Origin: Diphasiastrum complanatum
Lineage: Eukaryota > Streptophyta > Lycopodiopsida > Lycopodiales > Lycopodiaceae
Length of the DNA: 64,000 bases
Direction: 5' to 3'
Assembly (NCBI GenBank): GCA_029204225.1
Contig: CM055107.1
Coordinates: forward strand, 46,980,476-47,044,475
Shown here: positions 50,941 through 62,420 of the stretch, in pieces
How positions within the stretch are numbered: the first letter of the stretch is position 1
How the letters are laid out: the number at the start of each line of letters is the position of its first letter
Made by a program: the position numbers and the translations under genes
The notes under the pieces: model-generated
Seen by the model: the letters and a program-made list of their open reading frames with translations, nothing else
Databases searched by the model: none
Told to the model about the DNA's origin: nothing

Positions 50941-51796
50941 GATGTTTGAGTTGCATCTCATTTGAGTAATGAATCAAACGAAGAAAGATTCACAAGGCAG
51001 CCTATTGCTATAATACCTATAAACCGAAATGGTTCCGGACCTAGTAGAGCAGATAAAGACAAGAGCATTGCAGTTCTAGGAGGATCTCCTAGAAGGTTGG
51101 CAAGAGAACGAAGAGCGCCAACAAGATTTGTGCTAGGCAACTCAGCTTCTACAACATAAGAGTTTTGTGGATTCAGTGGTGAACCACAGACATTCAAGAA
51201 AGCAATTGAATGTCCAGAAAAGAACAAATGGATCCAAGCCATAAATGAGGAGATGGAATCCATGAGGAAGAACTAGGTATGGACGTTGTAGCCATTACCA
51301 GATAAGTGACAGACTGTAAAATGCAAGTGAGTATACAAGTTGAAGTATGGACCGGATGGAGATATCTCAAAGTATAAAGCAAGACTTGTAGCGAAGGGAT
51401 TTTCTCAGAGATATGGTATTGACTATGCTAAGACCTTCTTTCCTGTCATGAAACATTTGTCCCTACGTTTATTGTTTGCATATGCAGCTGCTTATGATCT
51501 TAGGATTAACATTGTGGACTTGCATGGTGAGCTAGATGAAGAAGTCTACATGGATCAACCCCCTAGGCTATATCTCAAATTCACTTCCTACTTATGCATG
51601 CAAAATGCATAGGAGTATCTACGGTCTAAAGCAGTTAGCATGACAATGGTACAAAAAGAAAGATAAAGCCTTGAAATCCTCAAGATTCAAGCCACTAATG
51701 GCTGATTCCAATGTCTATGTAAGAATTACAGATGGAAAGATCATTATTGTAGCTATGTATGTGGACGACACTCTGATACTCTGCAAGAGTGAGCTA
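50941..51796 (+). pseudogene. Element F reverse transcriptase, N-terminal part
   Basis: EPQTFKKAIECPEKNKW, KLKYGPDGDISKYKARLVAK, GFSQRYGIDYAKTFFP and LHGELDEEVYMDQPP, ending at MYVDDTLILCKSE. Here YVDD is intact, unlike in element G. After CKSE the sequence jumps into LTR W. Confidence 0.9.
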
Positions 51797-52387
51797 TTAT
51801 GCGCATATTATTCTGAATGATTGTATGTTCTCAAATGAATATTTGTCTGCTACTATTCGTGTATCTCATTCACTTGTTTATTAATTTGTGCACATTGGTT
51901 TGATTTTGTTGAATGCTATATTAAACTATAACATAGATCAGCAATGTCTGTCTACATTCTGGAAGATTGTAGGAATGATATAGCCGGCAATGACCAGCAA
52001 TCATATCTGAATTTTACACGAACTGATTTTGTTCGCGAATGTTTTCGCTTCGTGTTTCACTTTGCTTTGCTTAATGATCACTTGGCTTTCAACATAAGTC
52101 AATCTCAGAGCTCATTCAAGTTTTGTTTATCTTCGCTTCGTTTCGTCTAGTTTTGTTTCGTTTCGTTACAGAGCCTGATTGATCTTTTCGCAAATTCTTC
52201 TCTTTCGTCTAGTTTCACTTTGTTTTGTTTTGTTTTGTTACAGAGCTTGATTGATCCTCTTTCGTGAATTCTTCTTGAGCAAAAATTATTCAAAATAGTT
52301 TTGCAAAATATTCGCAAATCATTCGAGAGACTCCTATCAGTTTGTTACCAAAAGTTTACTAGAATTTTAAGTTTGCACTTTCCATCA
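51797..52387 (+). repeat. Element F 3' LTR, right half
   Basis: Matches 47952-48514 of the 5' LTR (ATTATGCGCAT, TTGAATGCTATATTAAACTA, TGTAGGAATGATATAGCCGG) and ends CTTTCCATCA before AAATA. Confidence 0.9.
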
Positions 52388-52392
52388 AAATA
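52388..52392. repeat. Target-site duplication AAATA (right) of element F
   Basis: Right-hand copy; see 47411-47415. Confidence 0.88.
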
Positions 52393-53940
52393 GTCAGAGT
52401 CACAAAATCTCTTCCTACTTTATTTATATAGTTATTGCGGTCTGGTTGTGTAGGAGTGAAGTCTAGAGACTTCAGAAGACTGTCGAGCTTTTTGTACCAG
52501 GCTCATGATGCCCGCTTCAGACCATAAATGCATCGCTGCAATCGACATACATATTGTCGATTGTTGGGGTCTTCGAATACTTCAGGCTGCTAGATGAAGA
52601 TTTCTTCCTCTAGATCTCCGTGGAGTTAGGCTGTCTTTACATCAATCTGGTGAATGATCGAGCTTGATTCTTTGTTCCTTTGGTATGTGCTTGTATGCTG
52701 CACATCCAAATACATGCATGTATAACAGATCAGGCTTTCTACTTGTCCACATTTCATACGGTGTTTTGTCTTCCAGGGCTGTCGTTGTTGATCTGTTCTA
52801 CAGGTGTACTGCTGCAACTATTGCCTCATCCCTAAATTGACTTGGCAATCGAGCCTGTGGCATCATGCATCTGGCTCCTTCGACTAGCGTCCTATTTTTT
52901 TTCTTTCTGTGACACCATTATATTTGGGTGTGTATGTAGGAGTGAATTGATGCTCTATTCCTTGTTCTTGACAGAATCTAGAAAATTCTGTGCTCTTGTA
53001 CTCATCTCCATTATCAGACTTTATGGTCTGAATCTTCTTTGAGGTGTGTCTCTCTACAAATGCTGTGAACTTCTTGAAAGAGTTAAACACTACAGATTTG
53101 TTCTTTAGATAATAGATCGCTGTCATTCGGCTGTAGTCATCAATGAACATCACAAAATACCTCAATCTTGAGAGCAAATCAACTTTCATCGGTTCACAGA
53201 GATCTGAGTGGACGAGCTCAAAAACTTTCTTAGCTCTTTTTCTCTCATGTATGAATGGATTTCGATGTTGTTTGCCTTTCTGACAGGCTTCGTAGAACTC
53301 AGTATTGAGTCTGGATATTTTCAGACCTGTGAGCATGTCTTTCTTGCTCATGTCGTAGATGCTCCTCATGTTCAAATGATACATTCTTCTATGCCAGAGT
53401 TGATCTTTGTTTTCTGATGCATTTAGTATGCTATCAGAATTGCTGATTATCTTGGCTTGGTAGAGATTACCTTATCTGCATCCAACTGTCAGCAACTTGT
53501 TTGTTGTCTTCTCGATCATCTGACATATATTGCCATCGAATAGAATTTGAATTCCAATATCTGTCATCTTGGAGACTGATAGCAGGTCTCTTCTTAGTGA
53601 AGGTACGTAGAGTGCTCCTGACAGCTCTTCTTGACCTGACAGTGTTCATAGTTGTAGAGTCTTGATCCCCTTAAAATCGTGTCGGCTCCCATCGCCTAGA
53701 ATCACTGCTTTGTTATTCTCAAGTTCTCTATAGTCGATCAAGATTTTTTTGTTACAGGTGATGTGTGAGGTCGCTCCTGAATCAATGACTAGCTCGTAGT
53801 CTTGTTCAGTGTAGCTTGTTGAAGCTTCATCAAATATTGTGAAAGCTTCATCGCCCTTTGTCTGCATCCTTGGACGACTCTGCAACATTCGCTTTGTCAG
53901 CTTTGTTTTTTCTTTTCGGGTTGATCTGCAATTGCTCGAA
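52393..53940 (-). pseudogene. Copia H: gag end, protease, integrase and proximal RT
   Basis: Minus strand downward. A knuckle relic, EKTKLTKR, at 53930-53900. Protease YELVIDSGATSHITCNKKIL (53800-53740). LSVSKMTDIGIQILFDGNIC-like stretch near 53560. Pre-integrase MYHLNMRSIYDMSKKDMLTG and EACQKGKQHRNPFIHERK. Integrase VHSDLCEPMKVD, ITAIYYLKNKSVVFNSFKKF-like and KSDNGDEYKSTEFSRFC, PTYTPKYNGVTERKK, and KHIPKEQ-like at about 52680. RT resumes abruptly at HQIDVKTA...LHGDLEEEIF (52640), so an internal deletion removed integrase C-terminus and RT fingers. It ends at VGRDFVTLTI by element F. Confidence 0.9.
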
Positions 53941-55079
53941 ATTCGAAAAAGAAATGAACTCGAATGGAAAGTGTTCGTGTGCAGCGGAATAAGCTATCTC
54001 ACTCTTTCCTTAAGCATGACTATGCCTATCAGACTCAAACATAATATTAGTGATAGAAATCACGTTCAAGCTGATTACGTAGCCAAACATTAAGCATAAA
54101 AAATCAGAAAGATAATTATTCGCGAAGAGCTAGACTGATCTAGACTGATAATCAATCGCAAATTAGTCGCGAAATGCAAGACTAAATATTAGTCGCGAAT
54201 AGCTAGACTAATAATATTTCGCGAAGACCAAACTACCAGATCAAGAAATAAGAAAGTCAGACATAATGTAGAAAAGTAATATTGACACAAATCTGAATGC
54301 AGAACAAGCAGAGTTGTAATTAGATTAAGTATAGCGAAATATACAGGTCAATAATGCAGGTGAGCACAAGATAATAGCAAACAAAATCGCGTGCTTCACA
54401 AAGCTAATCACACAATTTGCAAAAGGTGATAAACCTATTATTGACAATACATCTGGAAGAAAGAATTGATGTGTGAAAGCATCTACTTCGTCTATCTCTG
54501 ATACGCTTCTGATAGTATGTATATCTTCACACACTGATGCTTGTTGCTTCCTCTCACTATTGAATATGTAGATGGTATTCAACATATACATAATTTTACA
54601 GGTGTACAGATGAAGAAAGTACAAAGTGGATGTGCTATCTGTGGGAGATCATGGATGGCTATTGTCATTGTCAAATCTGATTGCACAATGCATGGGATGA
54701 GCGTGAAAAGGCCACAACATCAGCCTTCGCAAAAAATAACGTTGGTGAAAAATGCGAAAAATGCGACACTCTGACAAATGCCTTAAAAACTGATTTATAG
54801 GGTACCTTTGCTTTTTCTATAAGGACACCTCTTGCATTTGTAGGACAGTGTCGTCTTTTTTGCCTATCACAAATCACGTGTAAAAACACAATGTCGTATT
54901 TTTTCGTCTTTTTTGCCTGTGGAAATTTACTTGTATTTATGCAAACAATCGCGTTTATTCGCTTGTCTTATTTTACATGTAAATATGCAGACTGTGCAAC
55001 AACACGAGTAAAAATACAGCAACATGAATGGAGGCAAATTAACATAGGATTTAGGAGAGTAAAAGAGATAAATTTAACA
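53941..55079 (-). mobile_element. LTR Y, truncated at its 3' end
   Basis: Matches 28552-29676 (GAAAGTGTTCGTGTGCAGCG, GTACAAAGTGGATGTGCTAT, U3 CAGTGTCGTCTTTTTTGCC) but lacks the first ~90 plus-strand bases (the LTR 3' end and primer-binding site). It abuts the zinc-knuckle codons of copia H at 53940. The other end, TTTAACA at 55079, is followed by ACAAG (55080-55084), then copia E coding sequence. Confidence 0.85.
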
Positions 55080-55084
55080 ACAAG

Positions 55085-56435
55085 CACATACCAAAGGAAC
55101 AAAAAAGCAAACTCGAAGAAAAGTTGGAGCAGACAATCATGGTTGGATACTCGAACTCGGATCACAAATTTACAGACTAAAAAAGTCGTGTCGAGAGTCC
55201 ACATTCCCTAGATTGAAGGAAAAAAAGGGGCATGAGATCTTCACACTACTGCCGATTCGAGAGAGAGATCAAGAGCAAACATCAAATCAAAATGTCGAGC
55301 CCCATACCCCAGAGCAACAGGAAGCCAAAGATCAACCTGACGAAGAAGAAACATTCAAGTAGCGCAAATCAAACCTAGAAGGTCGACACGACAAAGAAGA
55401 CCTCCCAGACGATACACTGACAACCTTGAATGGAGCGAAGAAACAGAGTTCAAATACTGCAGCTTTATTGAAGAGCCAACAACATATCAAGAAGCTATCT
55501 AGAGTTCAGAAGGTAAATTCTGGAAGCAGGCAATGTCAGAATAAATCGAATCAATGAGGCAGAAGGAGGAATGGACACTAGAGCGAGTGCCCAAAAATAA
55601 AAAGATCGTCGACTATAAATGGGTCTACAAAAGAAAAATAAAGTCAGATGGCACTTTTGAATAGGCTTGTCATGGAAGGGTACACACAAAGGTACGACGT
55701 TGATTACTTCGATATGTATTCACCAATGGTGAAAATGACAAGCATTCGACTTCTCCTTGCATACGCAACTCAATAAAATCTGGAAATTCACCAGATTGAT
55801 GTAAAGACAGCCTTTCTCCATGGAGATCTAGAAGAAAAAATCTTCATGAAGCAGCTTGAAGGATTCGAAGACCCCGACAATCGACAATATGTTTGTTGTT
55901 TGCAACGATACATTTATGGTCTGAAGCAGGCATCACAATCCTGGTATAAGAAGATGGATGGTCTTTAGTAGTCTCTAGATTACATTCCTACACAACCAGA
56001 TTGTAATGTCTATATAAAAGTAGTAGGAAGAAATTTCGTGATTCTGACTATATTTGTAGATGACTCCCTAATGATAGGAAATTCCTTGATGCTAATCAAG
56101 GAAACAAAGAGTCAAATTTTTAAAAGTTATGAAATCATAGATCTAGGAGAAGCAACAAAATGCCTTGGGCTAAAAATCAGAAGAAGATGATGATGGATTT
56201 TCAAAGTGCCATATATCTGTCCCAGGATCCTGTTTTCCATTCAAAGACAAAACATATACCTCTAAATACCATCCTATTCGAGACTTGATCTCAAAACGAG
56301 AGCTCAAGGTTCAATACATAAAATCTGAAGACATGATTGCAAATTTGCTCATGAAGCCGCTCGACAAACCACTCTTCGCAAGACAAAGAAAAGCAATTGG
56401 ATTAAATGTACAAAGTTGCAAAGTTCAAGAGGGAG
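55085..56435 (+). pseudogene. Copia E (family X): integrase end, RT, RNase H
   Basis: Starts mid-integrase (HIPKEQKSKLEEKLEQTIMV). The pre-RT segment has RQRRPPRRYTDNLEWSEE; RT has TYQEAI, KKIVDYKWVYKRKIKSDG, HQIDVKTAFLHGDLEEKIF, YIYGLKQASQSWYKKMD and TIFVDDSLMIGNSLM, then GEATKCLGLKIRRR. An internal deletion at about 56190 joins this to MDFQSAIYLSQDPVFHSKTK of RNase H, then KPLDKPLFARQRKAIGL and QEGVS. Many stops. Compared with copia H, about 580 bp of RT/RNase H are missing at the deletion. Confidence 0.9.
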
Positions 56436-57040
56436 TGTCAGAAATTGTGAACTCCTGAAACTTTGTCACGAAGGTGACAAAGCGAAACAAAGTGAAACGA
56501 AACGAAGGGCAAACACAACCCAAAGTGAAGTGAAGCAATGGGCGAACATACCCCAAAGATCGAAAGAAAAGTACTCAAGATTCAACCCGATGACCAGGTG
56601 ATGAAACACACTCGATGAAGACACGAAATGAAAGAGAACAATTCACACTGCCAACTGGCAACTCGACAAGCATGGTGTATTGTACTTGATGCTCAGCTGA
56701 AATAGACAACGATAATAGAAAATAACTAACTAGTTGATTAGTATTAACTTTTCTTGTAATTCTTTGATGAACTATCTTGTAAACTCCACACAGTGGAGAT
56801 AAATACACCTTTTGATTGACACGAAAAGAGAGGACGAGAGAGGAAGATTGAGTGTAGAGTTGTGCATGAAAGTCTGCCAACGAGCAGAACATAGCGACTG
56901 AGGTGAGCGTTAGAGCGAGCCACTGAACGACTCACCCAAAAATGTAAAATAGGAAATACAATTGTTCTCTTCTCCACCTCTCCTTTGTCGTGTCGTCTTC
57001 TCAATTGATTCTATCATGATCTGTGATCTGTAGTGCTTTC
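56436..57040 (+). repeat. LTR X after copia E
   Basis: TGTCAGAAATTGTGAACTCC follows the polypurine tract TTCAAGAGGGAG. It includes GGTGTATTGTACTTGATGCT, CTCCACACAGTGGAGATAAA and a run of GAAACGAAACGAAG (56490-56510). The right end is uncertain (a TCTATCA candidate near 57016), because similarity to the copy at 45868-46408 continues into the flank. Confidence 0.82.
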
Positions 57041-57950
57041 TTAGGTTTTTGGAAAAACAAAACAGAAACAAAAAGCTGAAATTCTGTTACATATCTAATC
57101 CTGTCAGATTTTATAAAATCTATTCTGAATCATGTCAGGTATATGGCAAAGTTTTTCCGCACAATAAACTTAGGGTATTTCCGATGGCCTTAACTGGAGC
57201 TACACAAGATTGGTTCTATAATCAAGATGAAACAGAACGTTCAGATTGGGAAGCTGTAAAACAGCCCTCATCACAATTTAAAGCTCAAAAATTTATAGAA
57301 GATCCTTTTCTCTTTTTAGGTAAAATTAAAATGGGAAAGAGAGAAGGAGTACAAGACTATATCGAATGAGTTTAACACCTCAGATCTGAGTGTGATCCTG
57401 ATCTAATTGTTGATGAAGCCATGATTATGTGATTTTTAGCAGGTCTACCGAAGAAGATTAGACGCAAGCTGAAACGCCATACAGAATATATGTCTTTACA
57501 AAATACTATGGACAATGCGATACGAGAGGAGGATGAAGATTTTGATGATGAACTGAATATTGGAATGCTACCATATACAGCGGAGCAAACCACTATTACA
57601 TCCACCACTATTGCATCCACAAATATTAATGCTATTGCGGAATTGATAATCAACGAGTTCAAGAAACTTGGTCAAACCAGCAGATGCAGTTGGATAAGAT
57701 GATACAGTCTTAGTTCAATGAAAAGTTGAAAGCCTTGGAGGAATTCCATGGTAAAGCAAACAAAGAACCTAAAACATCCGCTAAGACCTTTTCTAGTCAG
57801 AAAAATGTATGGTGTTCAATTTGTGCAAGAAATCACACCATGAACAAATGTCCACCAATACTATTTGTCATGTGTGCAATTCTACATGAAACTGCCTTTT
57901 GCTCATTCAATCCTCGGATTATCCAGCAAAGGTAGGCTTCAGTATTGGAA
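57041..57950 (+). pseudogene. Ty3 family Z gag fragment
   Basis: Frame from 57049: KLRVFPMALTGATQDWFYN and SDWEAVKQPSSQFKAQKF (Retrotrans_gag core), GKREGVQDYIE then a stop. After a frame change: LRSECDPDLIVDEAMIM, LAGLPKKIRRKLK, AIREEDEDFDDELN and TTITSTTIASTNINAI. Near 57805 comes a CCHC-like WCSICARNHTMNKCPP. It is the same family as 33935-34275. It lies between LTR X and a truncated copia gag, so a Ty3 gag sits where a copia gag should start. Confidence 0.82.
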
Positions 57951-58720
57951 ACCTACTTATGGAAAGGCATCTGGTCGGTGACCGAACTCATAGAGGCGCA
58001 GCCTCCAGAGGGAGACCCAAGGAGAGCTGAGTGGATCAAAAAAGATGAACGTGAAACTGTCCATCAACGAATAAATACTCATGCAAATTGAAGACTGTGA
58101 GAGCAGCCATGAAGCATGGAAAAGACTAAAGCAGAAGTACGAAGTGAGGACTGTCGCTTCAGTGATGCATCTTCATAATCAACTACAATCTATACGATGG
58201 GATGGCAACCAGTTGGATCAGCATGTTGAGAAGATCAGAACGATCTTTGCTCAACTTGCTGTCTTAGGACAGAAACACCAAGTCCCAGTACCACTACAAT
58301 TGATGTACTTCATGAAATCTTTATCTGTGTCCTATCAGCCATTGAGAATGCTCATACTGAGCCTACCAGATATGACATTCGAGAGAGCAATCAGTCTTGT
58401 CGCTGATGAGAGGCTGATGAGGGATGAAGGAGAAGGAAGTAGTGACCCGGAGAAGGCCTTTTTCACGAAGGGAAAGAAGAAGAACAAACCTAGACCCAGA
58501 TTCGTCAAGACGAATACAAAGTCTTTGAGTAGAGGCAATGACAACCAACAAACATCCTCTTGTGATCACTGTCACAAGCCGAGACATGCAACTAACAAAT
58601 GCTGATTTAACCCAGCAATATCTTGCATGCATTGCAAGAAAAAGGGACACTCTGCATACGATTGCAGATTCAGCCCGAAAAGAAAAAACAAAACTGATAA
58701 GGTGAATGTTGCAAAGTCAT
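57951..58720 (+). pseudogene. Copia E-type gag, 5'-truncated
   Basis: Begins inside gag (KGIWSVTELIEAQPPEGDP and RRAEWIKKDE); after a frame change at 58081 it reads IEDCESSHEAWKRLKQKYEV, LHNQLQSIRWDGNQLDQHVE, LQLMYFMKSLSVSYQPLRM and ERAISLVADERLMRDEGE. The first knuckle is CDHCHKPRHATNKC (the conserved Gly before His is Arg); a second, CMHCKKKGHSAYDC, is intact at 58624. The first ~50 gag residues are missing at the junction with Ty3 gag. Confidence 0.88.
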
Positions 58721-59900
58721 CAAGCGATGTAGACAAAAGCGATGAGGCCTTCACGATATTCGATGAAGTCTCGACAAGCTACACTGAACAAGACTGTGAC
58801 GTAGTCATTAATTCAGGAGCAACCTCACACATCACTTGCAACAAAAGGATCTTGATCGACTTCAGAGAACTCGAAAACAACAAAGCAATGATTCTAGGTG
58901 ATGGGAGCCAACACGATATCAAGGGCGTCGGAACTCTACAACTAGGAACACTGTCAGGACAAGCAGAGCTTCCAGGAGCACTCTACGTACCCTCATTAAG
59001 AAAAGACCTACTATCAGTCTCCAAGATGGCAGATCTTGAAATTCGAGTTCTATTCGATGGCAATATATGCCAGATGATCGAGAAAACAACGAACAAGTTG
59101 CTGATAGTTGGATGTAGAGAAGGCAATCTCTACCAAGCCAAGATAATCAGCACTTTTGATGGCATGGTAAATGCATCAAAAAACAAAGATCAACTTTGGC
59201 ACAGAAGAATGTGTCATCTGAATATGAGGATCCTTTATGACATGAGCAAGAAGGACATAGTCACAGGTCTGAAGATATCCAGACCCGATACTGAGTTCTG
59301 TGAAGCTTGTCAGAAAGGGAAACCGCATTGGAATCCATTTGTGCACGAGGGAAGAAGAGCTAAAGAAGTTCTTGAGCTCGTCCACTCAGATGTCTGTGGA
59401 CCAATGAAAGTTGATTCGCTCTCATGATCGAGGTATTTTCTGACGTTTGTTGATGACTACAGCCGAATGACAACAATTTATTACTTGAAGAAAAAATTCG
59501 AAGTGTTTGACTCTTTCAAGAAGTTCGTGGCATTCGCAAAAAGACACACCTCGTAGAAGATTCAGATCATCAAGTTTGATAATAGAGGTGAGTACAAGAA
59601 CATAGAATTTTCAAGATTCTGCCAAGAACAAGGAATAGAGCATCAATTCACTCCTGCGTATCCACCTAAATATAATGGTGTCACAGAAAGAAGAAACAAG
59701 ACACTGTTGAAGGAGCCAGATAAATGATGGCACATGCTCGATTGCCAAGTCAATTTTGGGCTGAGGCAATAGCTGTAGCGGTACACCTGCAAAACAGATC
59801 AACAACGACAGCCTTGGAAAACAAAATACCATACAAAATGGGGACAGGTAGAAAGCCTAATCTGTCATACGTGCGTGTATTCAGATGTGCAACATACAAG
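58721..59900 (+). pseudogene. Copia E-type protease and integrase, ending at ATYK
   Basis: Protease DVVINSGATSHITCNKRIL, where the catalytic Asp of DSGA is Asn. YVPSLRKDLLSVSKMADLE follows, then pre-integrase WHRRMCHLNMRILYDMSKKD and CEACQKGKPHWNPFVHEG, integrase VHSDVCGPMKVDSLS then a stop; TTIYYLKKKFEVFDSFKKF, DNRGEYKNIEFSRFC-like, and PPKYNGVTERRNKTLL (catalytic Glu), HARLPSQFWAEAIAVAVHLQ, to VFRCATYK at 59900. It breaks off exactly where the other copia E fragment (55085) begins. Confidence 0.9.
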
Positions 59901-59905
59901 TGTTG

Positions 59906-60251
59906 TATTTATCTCCACTGTGTGGAGTTTACAAGATAGTTCATCAGAGAATTACAAGACAAGTTAATGCTAATCAACTAGTTAGTTATTCTCTATTATC
60001 GTTGCCTATTTCAGCTGAGCGTGAAGTACAATACACCATGCTCATCGAGTTGCTAGTTGGCAGCACGAATTGTTAGGCTTTCGTTTCATGTCTTCGTCGA
60101 ATGTGTTTCGTCACCTGGTCGTCGGGCCAAATCTCGAATACTTTTCTTTCGGTCTTCGGGATATGTTCGCCCTTCGCTTCGCTTTGGACTATGTTTGCCC
60201 TTCGCTTCGTCACCTTCGCGAAAAAGTTGCAGGAGTTCACAATTTCTAACA
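59906..60251 (-). repeat. LTR X fragment, inverted
   Basis: Complement begins TGTTAGAAATTGTGAACTCC (60251) and runs through the CTCCACACAGTGGAGATAAA block at about 59915. The R/U5 side is missing. Copy has extra TTCGCTTCG runs (60170-60230). TGTTG at 59901-59905 between copia E and this fragment equals the plus-strand start of LTR Y. Confidence 0.85.
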
Positions 60252-60391
60252 GGATAACCCATTATACTTTGGAATCTTTAACGTAGGTGACCTTCTAACA
60301 ATCACTGGTGGAATGTCCATTGTGAATCAATTCAATCAGACAATGAGATTGGATCTAGTTTTTTCAATCAAATCCTATTTCACAGAAGAAA
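60252..60391. other. Short unassigned spacer
   Basis: No recognised feature between the LTR X fragment and LTR W of element I. Confidence 0.5.
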
Positions 60392-61428
60392 CAAAATTTT
60401 TCTAATTACAAAGCCTTGCTAGCTTTTAGCCTCAGCTCGACGAAGACATTCACGAACTCGAAGATCTGGAGACACGAAGCATAAAAAGTTTCGCAAACAC
60501 AAAAGTCAAAGGAAACTAAGACGAACGGTTTGCGAACACAAAAGTCAAAGCAGACGAAGACGAACGGTTTGCAACACGAAAGATTCATGAACAAGAATCT
60601 TTTGCAGTCCAGTACGAGAGAAGGCAAATGACCAAAACGAAACCTAGGACGGAAACAGAACCTTCTTCTGCCTGCACGCTCCAAAAAGTACCAACAAGAT
60701 TATGCAAGTAACCAGAAGTATAGATATTTGATCTGATGATATGATGTCAACAAATACCTTCTAGGTCGTGGCTAATCTGCCACTCTTGTAATTCCCTGAT
60801 TAGTTGTAGATGTTTAATCACTCTAATCTTAGATTCAAATAGAGCGACTATACTTACTGGATGATACTTGACATATAGATGAACAATATACACATACAGT
60901 GTAATGAAGTAGTCTGATGCTAGTAAGCAATCAAGATAAAATACAGACAACAAGTCTGCCTGCGTGCTAGATGAGCTCTATGATCAGGATCCATAGAGAT
61001 CCAACTGTCCGCTAGTAAAGCGAGATGATTACTTGTGAGAAAACCGTGTTTCTCCCACGCCAATGCACTGCGTGGATTTGCATGCAGTACTTGAAGAAAA
61101 CAGAGGAAGATCAATATAGATAATTTCTCTTGTTGTGTCTGATGTCGTATGCAAATGCTTCTGCTGTTAAAAATCGTGTGTCTGAGTTTTTCTTGTTCAT
61201 TTTAATTCCGCACCTTGGTTGAAACTATGTTGAATGCTGCATTAGTTTTATAAACGTCAATCAACAGGCCTGACTACATTATGGAGGATTGTAGGAGTGA
61301 TTCAGCTGGCAGTGTCCAGCGATCGCATCTCAACTCCATCCGAATCAAAATAGAGGATCGTACTTCCTTCGCGAAAGCTTCACGATTGTGAAATCCAAAT
61401 CGCGATACACGAATCTAATTTCTCATCA
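60392..61428 (+). repeat. Element I 5' LTR (family W)
   Basis: Aligned with 47416-48514 through AAAGCCTTGCTAGC, GTCGTGGCTAATCTGCCACT, ACGCCAATG/ACTG region and GGAGGATTGTAGGA. It ends TTTCTCATCA, one base before the primer-binding site. The left edge is blurred (TTTTTCTAATTACAAAGCC). Confidence 0.82.
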
Positions 61429-61429
61429 G

Positions 61430-61441
61430 TGGTATCAGAGC
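61430..61441 (+). promoter_or_regulatory. Element I primer-binding site
   Basis: TGGTATCAGAGC, a perfect iMet site. It confirms the right edge of LTR W at 61428. Confidence 0.92.
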
Positions 61442-61542
61442 AGGTCATCCTATCATATTCCTGACATAGCCAAGAAGCTAGCAGATTCAGGAGGCCAAGC
61501 ATTCAAACAAACAGCCATCAACAAGGGAACAGACTCCAAGAA

Positions 61543-62420
61543 GCAATGGCTTCAATCAGCAGCATGCAGAGCAAGATCTGCACAATAGTTGATTTCTTAG
61601 GATCTAACTTTGTAGTCTAGTTAAGACATCTTTGATACTCAAGGGTGAAGGACTATTCCCTTGGGTGGATGACATAGAAGAACTGCCTACGACAACAGGC
61701 AAGGAGCTATGTGAATGGAGGGAGAAAAACGACAAGGCAGTAGCCTTGTTATCATATTCCATTGAAGATAGTCTCACACTTGACCCGACTACACTCTCCA
61801 AAGCTAAGGAGATGTGGGATGCATTATTCACCAGATTTTAAACGAAATCAAGAAGTCAAATCATGATGCTGAAAGATCAGTTGACGAATTTGTAGTGGGA
61901 TGGGAAAGACCTCACTTCTCTCGCAAGAAAGATGAAGGATCTGTTTCTGTCACTACATAACTCTGGAGCAGAGAACGTTGTGTCAACTGAGAAGCAGCTC
62001 ACATACTTGTTGAGAGCCTTACCTTCCAGACGACAAGAACCCTAGTCACAAAAGATCCTGCCATGAACCTCGAAAAGGCGATTGTCGAGATTTGAGAGGA
62101 AGTTGAGGCCAGAGAACATCTGGATCACAAAGATGGTTCTGACCAGGCCATCTACGACAACAAAGAAAAATCAAAGAAATAATTTATGCCTAAGAGGGAG
62201 TACAATCAGAGGCATGATCGTGACCAGCAAGCAGAGGGGACAAGCAAAGGCAACTGGAAGACTAAAGGGAGGTTGAACAACAAGGTGCAAACAAGAAGAC
62301 TTGTGTGAGATGCAGAAGAGATGGGCATACACTAGATACATATTGGCTCAATCCCAAGATTGAGTGTATCCATTGCCACAAGAAGGGTCACGCAGCCATG
62401 GATTGTCGCCGCACAGAACA
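61543..62420 (+). pseudogene. Element I gag with zinc knuckles
   Basis: ATG at 61543: ASISSMQSKICTIVDFLGSN. Then, in shifted frames, GEGLFPWVDDIEELPTTTGK, EWREKNDKAVALLSYSIEDS, LSKAKEMWDALFTRF and a stop; QLTYLLRALP, DPAMNLEKAIVEI and a stop; EVEAREHLDHKD. Knuckle 1, CVRCRRDGHTLDTY, has lost its last Cys; knuckle 2, CIHCHKKGHAAMDC, is intact. Multiple stops make it dead. Confidence 0.87.

Larger units (their letters stand above)
47416..52387 (+). mobile_element. Copia element F (family W), nested in copia H
   Basis: 5' LTR 47416-48514, primer-binding site 48516, gag, protease, integrase, part of RT, and a partial 3' LTR 51797-52387, flanked by AAATA. A deletion from within RT (after YVDDTLILCKSE) into the 3' LTR removed RNase H and the first ~540 bp of that LTR. 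A second deletion of about 75 bp lies in integrase near 50626. LTRs differ at many sites, so it is old and dead. Confidence 0.92.
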
